From Byssothecium circinans (taxonomy: Eukaryota; Ascomycota; Dothideomycetes; Pleosporales; Massarinaceae): a stretch of 64,000 bases of DNA. Position 1 is the first letter of the stretch. Every line of letters begins with the position of its first letter. A program made the translations under genes and the position numbers. The DNA lies in NCBI GenBank assembly GCA_010015675.1, contig ML976991.1:277400-341399 (forward strand), given 5' to 3'. Positions 22,224 through 31,899 of this stretch are shown in pieces. The notes beneath the pieces are model-generated. The model worked only from the letters and a program-made list of their open reading frames with translations, was not told the DNA's origin and made no database searches.

Positions 22224-23279
22224 ACGTATTCCACCATCGAACCGCCCACACCATCGAACCGCCCACACCATCGAACCGCCCAAAAGCTTGGCATTGGAAA
22301 ATCAAAACAGGATATCTTAATAACAAAGCTAAACCTTAATATTTTCTTTTAAAATTTTAAACCTAGATAGATATATATATATACTAATAGCTATTAAAAT
22401 TTTATAGCTATAGCTTACGTAATAAAATAGTTATTAGTAAAAGAAGAAATCTTAGGTAAAACCTACCTTTACCTATAGATTAATAGCTAAACGTTAGTAA
22501 TATGCTATATAAATTTTAGGACTTACTTATTACTATATTAGTTAGTAGCTATTAAGTTATTATAGCGTGCAGCCTAGATTTAACGCTATTATAGTAGGTA
22601 GAAGATAGGAGGTAAAAAAAAATAAAAAACCTTCTAAATAAAGTTATATATATTAGAAAGCTATACATCCTTCTTAGCAGAAAGATAATATATACTAAAT
22701 AAAGCTATATATAAGTTTAAAGTAAGTAATTACCTCTAAAACTAAAGGATCTAGCTTAGGAAGTATAGGTTTTTAGAAAATTTAGACACTGCCTTATTAT
22801 AAAGCTTATATAAGCTAATTTCTAGTAGCTAACTATTTATATTACTTCTATATATATATATATATAAGATATCTATAGGCTAGAAGTAATAATATCTAGT
22901 TAAATAAAAAGNNNNNNNNNNNNNNNNNNNNNNNNNNNNNNNNNNNNNNNNNNNNNNNNNNNNNNNNNNNNNNNNNNNNNNNNNNNATATATAAACTAGC
23001 TCTAAAGTTATTATAATTTATTAAGCTAGTTTATTAGGTGTTGTAGGGTATAAAGCTTAGGCGAGTAACTTTATTCTATACTAATATAGCCTACTAAGAA
23101 ATTAGAAATCCTAGAATATATGCTCAGAAAATTTTAGATCTATATTACATATATCTGTATTTAAAATTTCAGCTTAATAGCTCTTATATTTAAATTGTTA
23201 TTAAAGGTTGAATATTTGATTTTCCTTGCCAAGCTTTTGGGCGGTTCGATGGTGTGGGCGGTTCGATGGTGGAATACGT
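22224..23279. mobile_element. Nested non-autonomous element with iterated 17-bp inverted repeats
   Basis: The borders are TA at 22222-22223 and 23280-23281, and the ends read ACGTATTC/GAATACGT. Just inside the left end are three copies of the 17-bp unit CACCATCGAACCGCCCA, with two inverted copies at the right. A conserved AAAAGCTTGG...GGAAAATCAAA box follows. The interior is A+T-rich without a coding frame and contains an assembly gap. The interior matches the element at 60720-61784 closely (shared stretches such as TCTTAATAACAAAGC), so these are two copies of one family, about 1.06 kb each, both mutated by RIP. Confidence 0.85.
22912..22986. other. Assembly gap (run of N)
   Basis: Seventy-five undetermined bases lie within the nested A+T-rich element. 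The homologous stretch of the 60.7-kb copy is present and continuous, so the true gap content is probably similar A+T-rich repeat sequence. Confidence 0.99.
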
Positions 23280-23390
23280 TAGTTATTAATTTTTATACGA
23301 TATTACTGTCTCGTTGTTGAAATTGCAGGGGGCCGTTTTTGCGATTTTTGGTGGGTTTTCGGGTGGCCCACTTGCTGATAAAACACGTTA

Positions 23391-25223
23391 ACGTGTCGGA
23401 TTAGTAAGCGGGCCAGGACAGTATGTGGGCCACCCTACTAAAGACGCGTCCCCAACCACCTCTCTATCCACTATGCCGCCACAACCACCGCCTCAAAGGC
23501 TCTCAAAAGAAGGCCGATTAGGGCTCGCAGTTGCCTCTTTTCAATCAAATCCTCAGTTATCTGTGCGCAAGCTCGCAGAAGCCTATAACGTACCAAGAAC
23601 TACCCTACAAAGGCGCCTTCAAGGTGTGCAGCTAAAGTATGAGACTAGATCACCAAATCAAAAGCTATCCCCTACCGAGGAGCAGTCTCTAGTTCAATGG
23701 ATACTAGACCTTAATCGACGAGGATTTCCGCCACAAATTATCGACGTACGACGAATGGCCGACGTTTTAGTCGCAGCGCGCGGCGAATCTCCTCCTCCTC
23801 CCCCCCTTAGCCAGCGCTGGGCGACGCGCTTTATCCAGACTCAGTCAGAGCTTCAGACAAAGTGGAATAGGAAGCGCGACGTACAGCGCGCGAAAGCTGA
23901 AGATCCTAGAGCTATACAGGCCTGGTTCAAGCTCGTTGAGGACACGCGTCACTATTATGGGATACTAGATTAGGATATCTTCAACTTTGATGAGACTGGC
24001 TTCGCTATAGGTGTCGCTGCGACGTCAAAGGTAGTCACTAGCTCTGACACAATTAGTAAAGCAGTCGCTATTCAGCCAGGTAACCAGTAGTGGGTTACCG
24101 CGATTGAGGGGGTGAGTGCTGCTGGCTGGTCTATCCCACTATTTATCATCCTAGCAGGAAAGCTCTACCAAGCAGCCTGGTATCGCGATATACCTGCCAA
24201 CTGGATACTCGCTATTAGTGATAATGGCTGGACGACTGATCAGCTAGGCTTCACCTGGCTAAAGCACTTCGATAGCTGTACCAAGACGCGTACAATAGGG
24301 ACCTATCGGCTGCTTATCCTAGACGGCCACGGTAGCCATGCTACGCCTGAATTTGATCAGTACTGTACAGAGAATCGAATAATCACCCTCTGTATGCCAC
24401 CTTATAGCTCGCATCTACTACAGCCACTAGATGTGGGCTGCTTCTCGCCTCTAAAGCGCGCGTATGGCCAAGCTATCCAGCAGCTCGCTCGCCAACATGT
24501 CTTCCACGTCAACAAAGTAGACTTCCTATCTATCTACAGCCAGGCTAGAGCGATAGCCTTGACAGCAGAGAATATCCAAGCTGGCTTTCAGGCGACAGGG
24601 CTAGTCCCATATAGCTTAGAACGCGTCCTTTCTTCTCTAACTATTGTACGAACACCGTCACCACTACAGACAGAAGCCATAGCAGGAGAACAGTGGACAG
24701 CTGAGACACCTCATACGGTAGCTCAGCTTCAGCAGCAGGCTCAGCTTATTCAGGCCCGCCTTCGCCGGCAGTCACAGAGCCCTACTGTCCTAGCTATGCG
24801 CCAGCTTGTAAAAGGGTGCCAGCTTGCTATGCATCAAACTACTATCCTTACAGAGGAAGTTATAAAGCTTCAAGAAGCAGTATAGCGTCGAGAGCGTAAG
24901 CAGACGCAGCGGCGACAGTATATTGCCCGTGGAGGCGCTCTACAGGCTCAGGAAGGTCAATTGCTTGCTGCAGAGGCCAATAGGGTAGCTTAAGAGGGTG
25001 AGCAGATGGATCAACCACAGCGACGTCGCGCACCACCAACATGCAGCAACTGTCACGTTCAAGGCCATAATAGGACTCAGTGTACTACTAGATAGCGCGA
25101 ATCTATCAAATCTATTTCTGTCTTAATCTATTGTGGTGGTGTTGAGCTATCGTATAGAGAAGGTGGATACTCTTGGTGGGGTGGCCCACATACTGTCCTG
25201 GCCCGCTTACTGATCCGACACGT
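23391..25223 (+). mobile_element. Fot1/pogo-type DNA transposon, element B
   Basis: This 1.83-kb element has inverted repeats of about 45 bp: ACGTGTCGGATTAGTAAGCG at 23391 and its mirror ending at 25223. TA borders lie at 23389-23390 (shared with element A) and 25224-25225. GGGCCA occurs twice in each repeat, 17 bp apart. It carries one transposase frame (separate entry). Position and sharing of the TA mean it inserted at the target duplication of element A, or the reverse. It has far less A+T than the nested element, so RIP was light here. Confidence 0.9.
23473..25095 (+). pseudogene. Pogo/Fot1 DDD transposase with four in-frame stops
   Basis: One continuous frame of about 540 codons has stops at 23971, 24088, 24883 (TAG) and 24991 (TAA), then the terminal TAG at 25093. 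Domains in order are an HTH (LSVRKLAEAYNVPRTTLQRR) and a CENP-B-like second HTH (TEEQSLVQWILDLNRRGFPP). The DDD catalytic core follows with FNFDETGF, LLILDGHGSHATPEF and MPPYSSHLLQPLDVGCF. A C-terminal CCHC-like knuckle reads CSNCHVQGHNRTQC. All three catalytic Asp are kept. The stops sit where CAG or CAA would be expected, fitting RIP. The start at 23473 is preferred over 23425, which lies within the inverted repeat. Confidence 0.88.
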
Positions 25224-25762
25224 TATGATTGACGCCTGGCGTGGTCTGCAGGAGTGGACGCCACCCTTCGTTGGTATGTCGGTCCTTGCCCCCCACGCTC
25301 CATGTTTTGCTCATCCACTGTGCAGGCCATGTCGGTGGGCAACCGTTATTAGACATCATTTTCACGAACAGCTGTTCCATAAACGCAGGGCCCTTCTCGA
25401 GTGTTTCCAAATTCCATCAATGGTTCACTCACGCGCTCGGCCCCAGCAGGACTGTCACAGACTTTGAAGACCGATCGCCTCACCCATATAGCTCATTCCT
25501 CCCAGAGGACGCACCTATAGTCTTTACGCACGCCGACCTGCATCCCAGCAACATTATCCTGTCTAATGGTCCCTTGCCCCAGATCATCGCAATCATCGAC
25601 TGGCATCAGTCGGGATGGTACCCGGCATATTGGGAGTATTGCAAGGCGCGTTGGACGTCCAAAATTGGAGGAGAATGGGAGGAGAAGTATCTGCCTCTTT
25701 TATTAGATAGATATGATTTCTATGATTATTGGGATTACTTTGTTCTGGCTCGTGGAGTGTGA

Positions 25763-26096
25763 ATCGGGGAAAGTATATGGCAGGAGTTTCCTTTAGTCAG
25801 TTCTCGTCAGAGCGGTACCCCGCACCAGAGGCCTCGCTACAATGGATTTTCGGTGTTAGTTCCCACAAGATATAGCATGTAAGATTCAAAGCCAAATCCG
25901 TATCACGATCTGACAAAAGACTGACACAGATCTGGCATGCGCAAACGTGTTTATTGAAGTGGACATCACGCGACAGACCCACCCCCACCAATAGTAAGCT
26001 AAAAAATTCTCGACACTTCTAGCCTCTCGGATAAAGAATTATAGCAAGGCACTGTACACATGATGGGGCCCAGCCGAGCTTCCCTCCATCCGTCCC
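25763..26096. other. Short intergenic region
   Basis: This 334-bp convergent spacer lies between the APH gene end and the minus-strand broken gene. I see nothing beyond probable 3' UTRs. Confidence 0.4.
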
Positions 26097-26610
26097 TTAA
26101 TTCTTCGGTGCGCTGTCGATAATTTGAACTGCTTCTTGGTTCATGATTCCATTCTGCACAAGTGCAGCCACGACTTCTCGGAGCCAAGTCTGGCAGTTCA
26201 GGATCTCAACCCTGCGCCTTGGACCCTGCCGTGGTTGATTAACGCCTGTGTATCAAAACTGCATGAATAAACATACCCCAGAACTAGACGAGTTCAGGCT
26301 CCCACTGGGTGCCGGAATGCTGAGCACAACCTGCTCAAGGCGGTCGCGCGCAGTGTACTCTATGCTCCGTGCTCTATTTCCTCGCGAGTCTTCCACATGC
26401 TCATCAGCAACTGTAGCCAGATGCAGCACCTGATGAGCACGGCTTGATGTTATAGTTGCGTTCAAAGCGGGTTTCAAATCCATCCTTCGCATCTCCCACA
26501 GCATGAATCATAGTGCCGACCTGTTGGTTGTTGCTGTGGGGAGTAAAGAGTGCCCAGTGAGCAGGAAAGAGAGGAGAGTTGAAGACAACAAGATTGACGG
26601 TGCGAGGCAT
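26097..26610 (-). pseudogene. Small fungal protein (DUF6914-like, tentative), single-base frameshift
   Basis: From the ATG at 26610 the frame reads MPRTVNLVVFNSPLFPAHW, VGTMIHAVGDAKDGFE and ERNYNIK, then runs to a stop. The expected continuation (SRAHQVLHLATVADEHV, LEQVVLSIPAP) lies in the next frame, so one extra base sits near 26445-26455. A 51-bp intron (26226-26276) then leads in frame to GPRRRVEILNCQTWLREVV and a stop at 26097. The 5' exon is 334 nt, one more than a multiple of three, as expected. The layout parallels the gene at 20438. It could be a recent pseudogene or a sequencing error. Confidence 0.7.
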
Positions 26611-29159
26611 GTTGAGAAGGGTGATTGATATTATAACAAGGGATGATAAAGATCGTTGCAAATGAATTGAACGGAAGATGTGGCAATGGTAAAACGGATT
26701 GTGCTGTAGTTGATGATAATAGACTTCGCTCGGACAGACGGCCATATATACACTTCCCCAGAGTTCAACCGCGCGGCTGCATATGTTCCCCATTTTAGAA
26801 AAGTATCACAATCATCTATTGATCAGGAATCGGTTGGTCTCAAATGTTCAAGATGGTGGGTTGAGGCGAAGCAGCTGTGCCGCAGCGCTTCCAACGCTGC
26901 CAATGTGCCATCATGGGCCTTGGTAGGACCGAGTACGGATATAGTACGGCTCACTAGAAACCATTGTATGTAATAAATCCCCCATCCAGAGCTATGGCTT
27001 GGAGCTCAGAGGAACGCTTGGGTCTTGGTGAAAGGCCCGGCATGTGGTCGGCTAGGTGATACACTAAGGTACCGCTGAGACGCGACCCCATAAATCGCGA
27101 ACTGTATTTTCCGAATAGACCGTTTACGTGTACGGTACATATTATTGAAAAGCTAGTTTAGACCCTACTTTACGCCGTCTAGTAAATACTCTTACTAGCG
27201 GTAAGCGCTTCCTTCAACGACCATCCATTTGCAGAAGACCTGGTCGCCAGTTGTACTTGGGCTAGTAAACGCAGCTTGTGGGTTTGGCGCTTGTAAATAC
27301 GTATAGAAAGCCTCGTAGCAAGCTGAAGCTTCCAGAGTTGTTTAGTTGATATTGAACGGGACGGTGCAAATTTAAACTTAAATAATACTAGAACTAACCG
27401 TGTGGGCGATTTTTTTTTTTCAAGGAACGCTTCAATATACGGACCTACCTTACAGAAATTTGAATATGGCTATCTTTAACAAGATGCTTTACATACTATG
27501 GTATGGTTGGATGGTCCCGACAACAACAATAACAACGACCGTAGATACCTGCATACTCAATAATACCATGGCGTTTCGGCAGGCCGAAGGAAATATAGAT
27601 GGATTTAAATGAAACGAACAACAGCACTGCCTCATCACAAGAAATCTTACGCCGACATGTGATCAAGAGCGCAAGCAGATCAGCCTGCAATGCCATATAT
27701 TAATCGCGCGCGATGTGAAACCTACACTATCCACACCCAGTCGAAAGGGTTCCTGCAGCACTGGCGGTTAAACATAGCTAGAGGATAATGATCCTAGGCG
27801 CACTGAACGGTAGCTACAGACGAACACCTTAACTTGAGAGAGTGATGCCAAGAGGTTAGCATGGTATCCACTGGATCTAGATTCATCCTTTCTTTCGAAC
27901 TATTTCCAGCACTAACATGTATAAACAGCCTCTAAACATACATGAACCCAGGCACGGAGCTAAGCGGTCACAATACGTAGCGGTGGGGTCCTCATTTGCC
28001 CGTAAAAGCCAACAGGCGCTCTCGGCTATACGTCTGCCAAGTACTTGCTGTACGATAAAGCCACTGCTCTGCAATATATCTCTCCATTGGGCAGTTTCAA
28101 CACTTTCGGAATGTGGTTCTCTTGCGATACAGATACTTCGAGTACTGGCTGGTCATGATATGTATGCAGGGGAATAGGAATCAAACCCCAAAACGAGCAC
28201 CACTTTGCAGTGTATATTGCTGCATTTGAACATGAAGGAGTAGTATCTCTACGTATCATCAGAGATTTCATCTACTCCAGCGGCGAGGATGGCGATGTGC
28301 GTTGATACATACCATGTGAGAAAAACCTGCGCATTGGCCTGACCTCCATTTTTGAGCGATATCCACGCAACCCTCAATCAAATACGGGCAAGCCAGAGCC
28401 TCGGTAACATTCTCGCGTTCATGTCCTAACTTCTTTTTTCGCCAAAGCAATTACCATGCCGCGGCAATTGGCATTCTCTTTGGCGAAGCAGCGCCCTCGC
28501 TGTGGACGAATGTCGACCACAATTTAACCATCTTCAAGATTTATGGCCTTAAGCTGTTAATATTATGTAGGTATGAAGGGAAAACCTGTTTTCAAACGCA
28601 GTAGTCTACATAAGTGCGGAGTTCATCAGCAATAAACCGAAATCAATAAGCACGTTCAAGGTCGTAGCCAAAATCTTCCCACGGATTTGAAGCTACACAA
28701 AAGTTCAAAGAGCAGAAATCCCTCGCAGTGGGTTAGGTAAGAGCACATGATGCTTACGCGGCGTTGTCGAGTGTGTTGAAAATGATGGATGGAAAGGCCT
28801 GACTGGACTCGTGTTGAATTTGTTAGTACAAAATGCCGCCAACAGAAGAGCGCAGCCCGCTGGAAATCCCACCACCAATTAGGTTGATGGAATCATCAAC
28901 GAAGATTTCCATGCATTATCGCACTCGAAACCAAAAGTGTATATTCTACTAGCGTTGAACGCACGGTCACACCGCTTGAGAGGTCAGTGAGTGTGGCAAC
29001 AGAGGAGCGCAACTTGCCAGAAATTCAGCCACCATATCCCTGTAAATAAAGCCTCTGTTGTGTATCGTTGCGCCCAGAAGAAAAAGATAATCGTTCATTA
29101 GCGTCGAACACACGGTCACACCGCTTATGCACGGTTAGTGAGTGTGGGTCATGTGGGGC
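26611..29159. other. Long intergenic region, no gene recognised
   Basis: About 2.5 kb leads up to the RIPed block. Composition is moderate and frames are short. A minus-strand frame at 28026-28271 shows no motif. Part of it may be decayed genic DNA; the only structure I can support is the direct repeat pair at 28949-29148. Confidence 0.4.
28949..29148. repeat. Pair of about 48-bp direct repeats next to the RIPed block
   Basis: Copies at 28949-28997 and 29099-29148 share ACGGTCACACCGCTT and GTGAGTGTGG and start with TAGCGT(T/C)GAAC. They lie 150 bp apart, immediately before the start of the A+T-rich nest at about 29160. Differences are mostly transitions. They may be remnants of a transposon end or target-site rearrangement; no function is evident. 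Confidence 0.6.
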
Positions 29160-30433
29160 GCCCGATACTACTTAAATTACGCAGAGATTATATAGCAAGA
29201 GGCTAAAGAGGCGTTAGTAGAAAACTTAGATAGTAAAAGCAACCCTAATAACCTTAAAGACTATATAGATATAGGTAAGGAATTAAAGGAAAGCTCTAAC
29301 TTAGATAGTAATAAGTTAGATTAACTTATACCTACTCCTACTAAAGAGGGCTAAATTAGCCTAAAATAGCTTACTTTAGTTAAAGAATAAATAAAGGTAA
29401 TATAGAAGTACTATAACTTTCCTTTAGTAAAACACTTTAGCTAAGCTTGCATCCTTATAAAGCTTTAGCAAAAGTATATATAAAATAAGATAGTAAAGGA
29501 TATAAAGGACTATATTTATAACTATAAGTACTATAAAAAAGTAGTAGTATACTATTATAAGCTATATAGCTTACTTTAGCTCCTATATATATACTTAAAG
29601 TGCTATAGAAGGAAGTTATACTTAACTTTATTACTAAGTTACTTCTAAGTAAGCTTAGTAGTATTATCTATAATACTATCTTAGTAGTAGTATACTAATT
29701 CTCTAAAATAGCCTACTATATTCCTATAAGAGGTAATTAGGATAGAATAGACTTTACTTAATTCTTTATCTAAGAAATTATTTACTTATATAGTATACTA
29801 GCTATTATTCTATTAGACTATAGTCCTTTAATAAATATAAAGTACTAAGGTATCTTTTATTACTATTTAAACTTATAAAGGGTCCTTACGTCTACTTATT
29901 ATCCTTAGACTAATAGTTAAACTAAAAGGTAAAACTAGATACTAGAATAGTACCTAAGGATTTACTATTATATTAAGTAGAATAATTAGTCTTTCTAGAT
30001 CTCCCTTATAGAGTACGCGTATAATAATAGCGTATATTTAACTACTAGTTAAACTCTATTTTTAATTTATTATAGTTTTATTCTATAAGGCGTAGATTAG
30101 CCTATTTAGCTACTAGGTAATAGAGAATTACCTTATAGGGAGTAGATAGCGTTACGCTTAATTAAAATACATGCTAAATACGCCTAAAAGATTAAGGTAG
30201 TAAATAAGTACTAGAAGTAGCTCTAGGATAAGAAGAAGCTACTCTTAGTCCTTAAGCTAGGAGATAAGGTTTATATTTTTAGCTATTAATATAAAGTATT
30301 ACTAAACCACGTATACTACTAAACCGCTATTACGAATAAGTAGGATATAGGGTATCTAAAGCTAGATAATCTAGCGCAGAAGGTATTAAGCCTAGGGGAT
30401 AGCGACATAGAGACGCGTGGAGCAGGATTAGGT
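29160..30433 (+). mobile_element. Gypsy-type integrase relic, left part of the host element
   Basis: Plus-strand frames with many TAG stops show the end of a Gypsy pol gene: an integrase segment (YLRIYY, then EYAYNNSVY), the post-core linker (LIKIHAKYA, VVNKY) and a tail with GDKVYIFSY and SDIETRGAG. The sequence ends at TAGGT (30429-30433), the target of the 10.5-kb element, and resumes at 40935. The 5' limit at about 29160 is abrupt, so the element is truncated. Confidence 0.65.
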
Positions 30434-30896
30434 TATTAAGGTCTAGGGGGGCTTTATACTAAAGATAGCTTGAAGAGCTTTTAAGGTATAAAAGGGGGCT
30501 TAAGATTCTAGAGCTTAGTTAGTTCTCTAGAAGAGATATTAATTCACGACACATAGTAGTACTCTAATAGTATGTAGTAATATTTATCTAAAGGGCGTAC
30601 ACTTAGTAAACTTAGGTAAGCTTATAATTATAGAGTATAAGATACTAAATAGATTGCAATCCTAAGAAGAAGGTTAAACACAACTTCTATAAGGTAGAGG
30701 TTACGTTCATCTATATACTAGTTACGTCCCTTCATCCTACCTGTCCTACTTATCCTAGTCCCTCATGGGACCTCTAGGACTCTTAGGGCGCTAGGATAAT
30801 TACGTGACTTTACTTACCACTCATGACCATCTATCTAGCTAGGGTGCGTAGCTAGTTATTATATAAGTGTAGTAACCCTACTTCTAGATTATAATA
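30434..30896 (-). repeat. 3' LTR of the 10.5-kb Gypsy element
   Basis: This 463-bp repeat is near-identical to 40467-40929, with the same length and differing by RIP-type transitions. It starts TATTAAGGTCTAGGGGG (TG mutated to TA) and ends ATTATAATA. Both sides of the element carry TAGGT. Confidence 0.92.
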
Positions 30897-31099
30897 CTAT
30901 CCCCCCTCTTAGAGCTTAATGTCCTTATAAGTTAATAACTACCCTCTTATTCTATTTATTACTACCATTAACTTACTAACCATATTAATAGTTATAGTTC
31001 CTTTGCCATAGTTACTTATTCTTACTGCGCTAACTACTAACTCCCTTGCAAGTTATTATCCCTGCACAAGCGTTGTAATAACTGCACTCATATTAGGCG

Positions 31100-31490
31100 T
31101 AGCTCGTGTGAACCTGCGGGTTTACCCTTGCCAGATTTCTTAAAAATTGACAAGGAGATAGGTCGTCTTAAGGCGCTAGAGGAGGAAGAGAAGGCTTACT
31201 TACGTGTAGAAGAGGATGTTACTAAGGCTACTCTATAGCGCGCCTATCTAGTAAGGAAGAAGCTCTTAAGGCTTTATAAATAAAAGAAACTACTTTATTA
31301 GAAGGAGTAGAAAATGTTTAATAAAGGAATGTCGTCTATAGAGGAGTTAGAGGCGTTAGAGGCGTAGGAGGCTCTGCTTTAGGATATCACTTTAGTGAAT
31401 CTAGAGGCCGCGCTTAGTGCTGCTACTATTAATTAGTCGCCTTTTTAGAATATTAATGCTAGCGTTTTAGGAGATACTTATAACCTATAA
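31100..31490 (+). pseudogene. Relic coiled-coil ORF antisense to the Gypsy pol
   Basis: A plus-strand frame broken only by TAG/TAA reads IGRLKALEEEEKAYLRVEED, then KGMSSIEELEALEA, then NLEAALSAATIN. It is Lys/Glu/Leu-rich and heptad-like. It lies between the pol end and the 3' LTR but on the strand opposite to gag-pol. Short coiled-coil proteins of this look are often annotated near fungal Gypsy elements (from memory). Its role in the element is unknown. Confidence 0.55.
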
Positions 31491-31899
31491 GGTGTGTAAC
31501 TAGCTCCTATGTGTTTTTATTCTCTAGGTAACCTTTCTATTTAATTAGGTATTCTCTCTTGCCTTCTTAGTCTCTCTAGTCTATAATCTTCTTAACTTTA
31601 AATTTACTTTCTTCCTTAACTTTATAGTAGAATATTTTTTATAGTAGCATTTTAGGGTCTACTAGTTCTAATCTAGATATATAGAAAACTAGGTATATCT
31701 TAGCTTCTTTAGGTAGCTAGAGTTAGTAGTTGATAGGGCTTATTTTAGCCTATATTAAAAATAGTCTAACTTTAACATTATCTAGTCCTTTACTTAGTTA
31801 TTTTGTGTAAAGATTCTTTATAAGTAGGTATACTCTATCCCCCCTCTCTAGCTAAGGTGCTATTTTTTATTTCGTGTTTACGTATGAAATACTTTTATG

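Larger units (their letters stand above)
21941..23388. mobile_element. TA-flanked DNA transposon with 74-bp inverted repeats, element A
   Basis: Long terminal inverted repeats begin ACGTGTTTTATCAGCAAGTG on the left (21941-22014) and are mirrored perfectly or nearly so at 23315-23388. TA lies at both borders (21939-21940 and 23389-23390), the target duplication of Tc1/mariner-pogo elements. Between the repeats are only A+T-rich, RIP-like sequence and a nested element (22224-23279); no transposase frame is visible. It is therefore a non-autonomous element, with only about 400 bp of its own DNA. It sits inside the APH gene and abuts element B. Confidence 0.85.
21514..25762 (+). pseudogene. Aminoglycoside-phosphotransferase-family (APH) gene split by transposons
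   Basis: The 5' part (21514-21939) encodes MKIKNAPQIERGPF, a P-loop-like GLIVKYG and the LYMELIEGITLEKKW hinge, ending at QHLRR. The 3' part resumes at 25225 in the same frame with MIDAWRGLQEW. After a 52-bp intron (25274-25325) it has GHVGGQPLLDII, the catalytic loop FTHADLHPSNIIL and IIAIIDWHQSGWYP, and stops at 25762. The two parts meet exactly at a TA dinucleotide, and the intervening 3.3 kb is two DNA transposons. Apart from the insertion the gene shows no stops and has normal codon use. Family members phosphorylate small molecules; the substrate is unknown. Confidence 0.85.
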
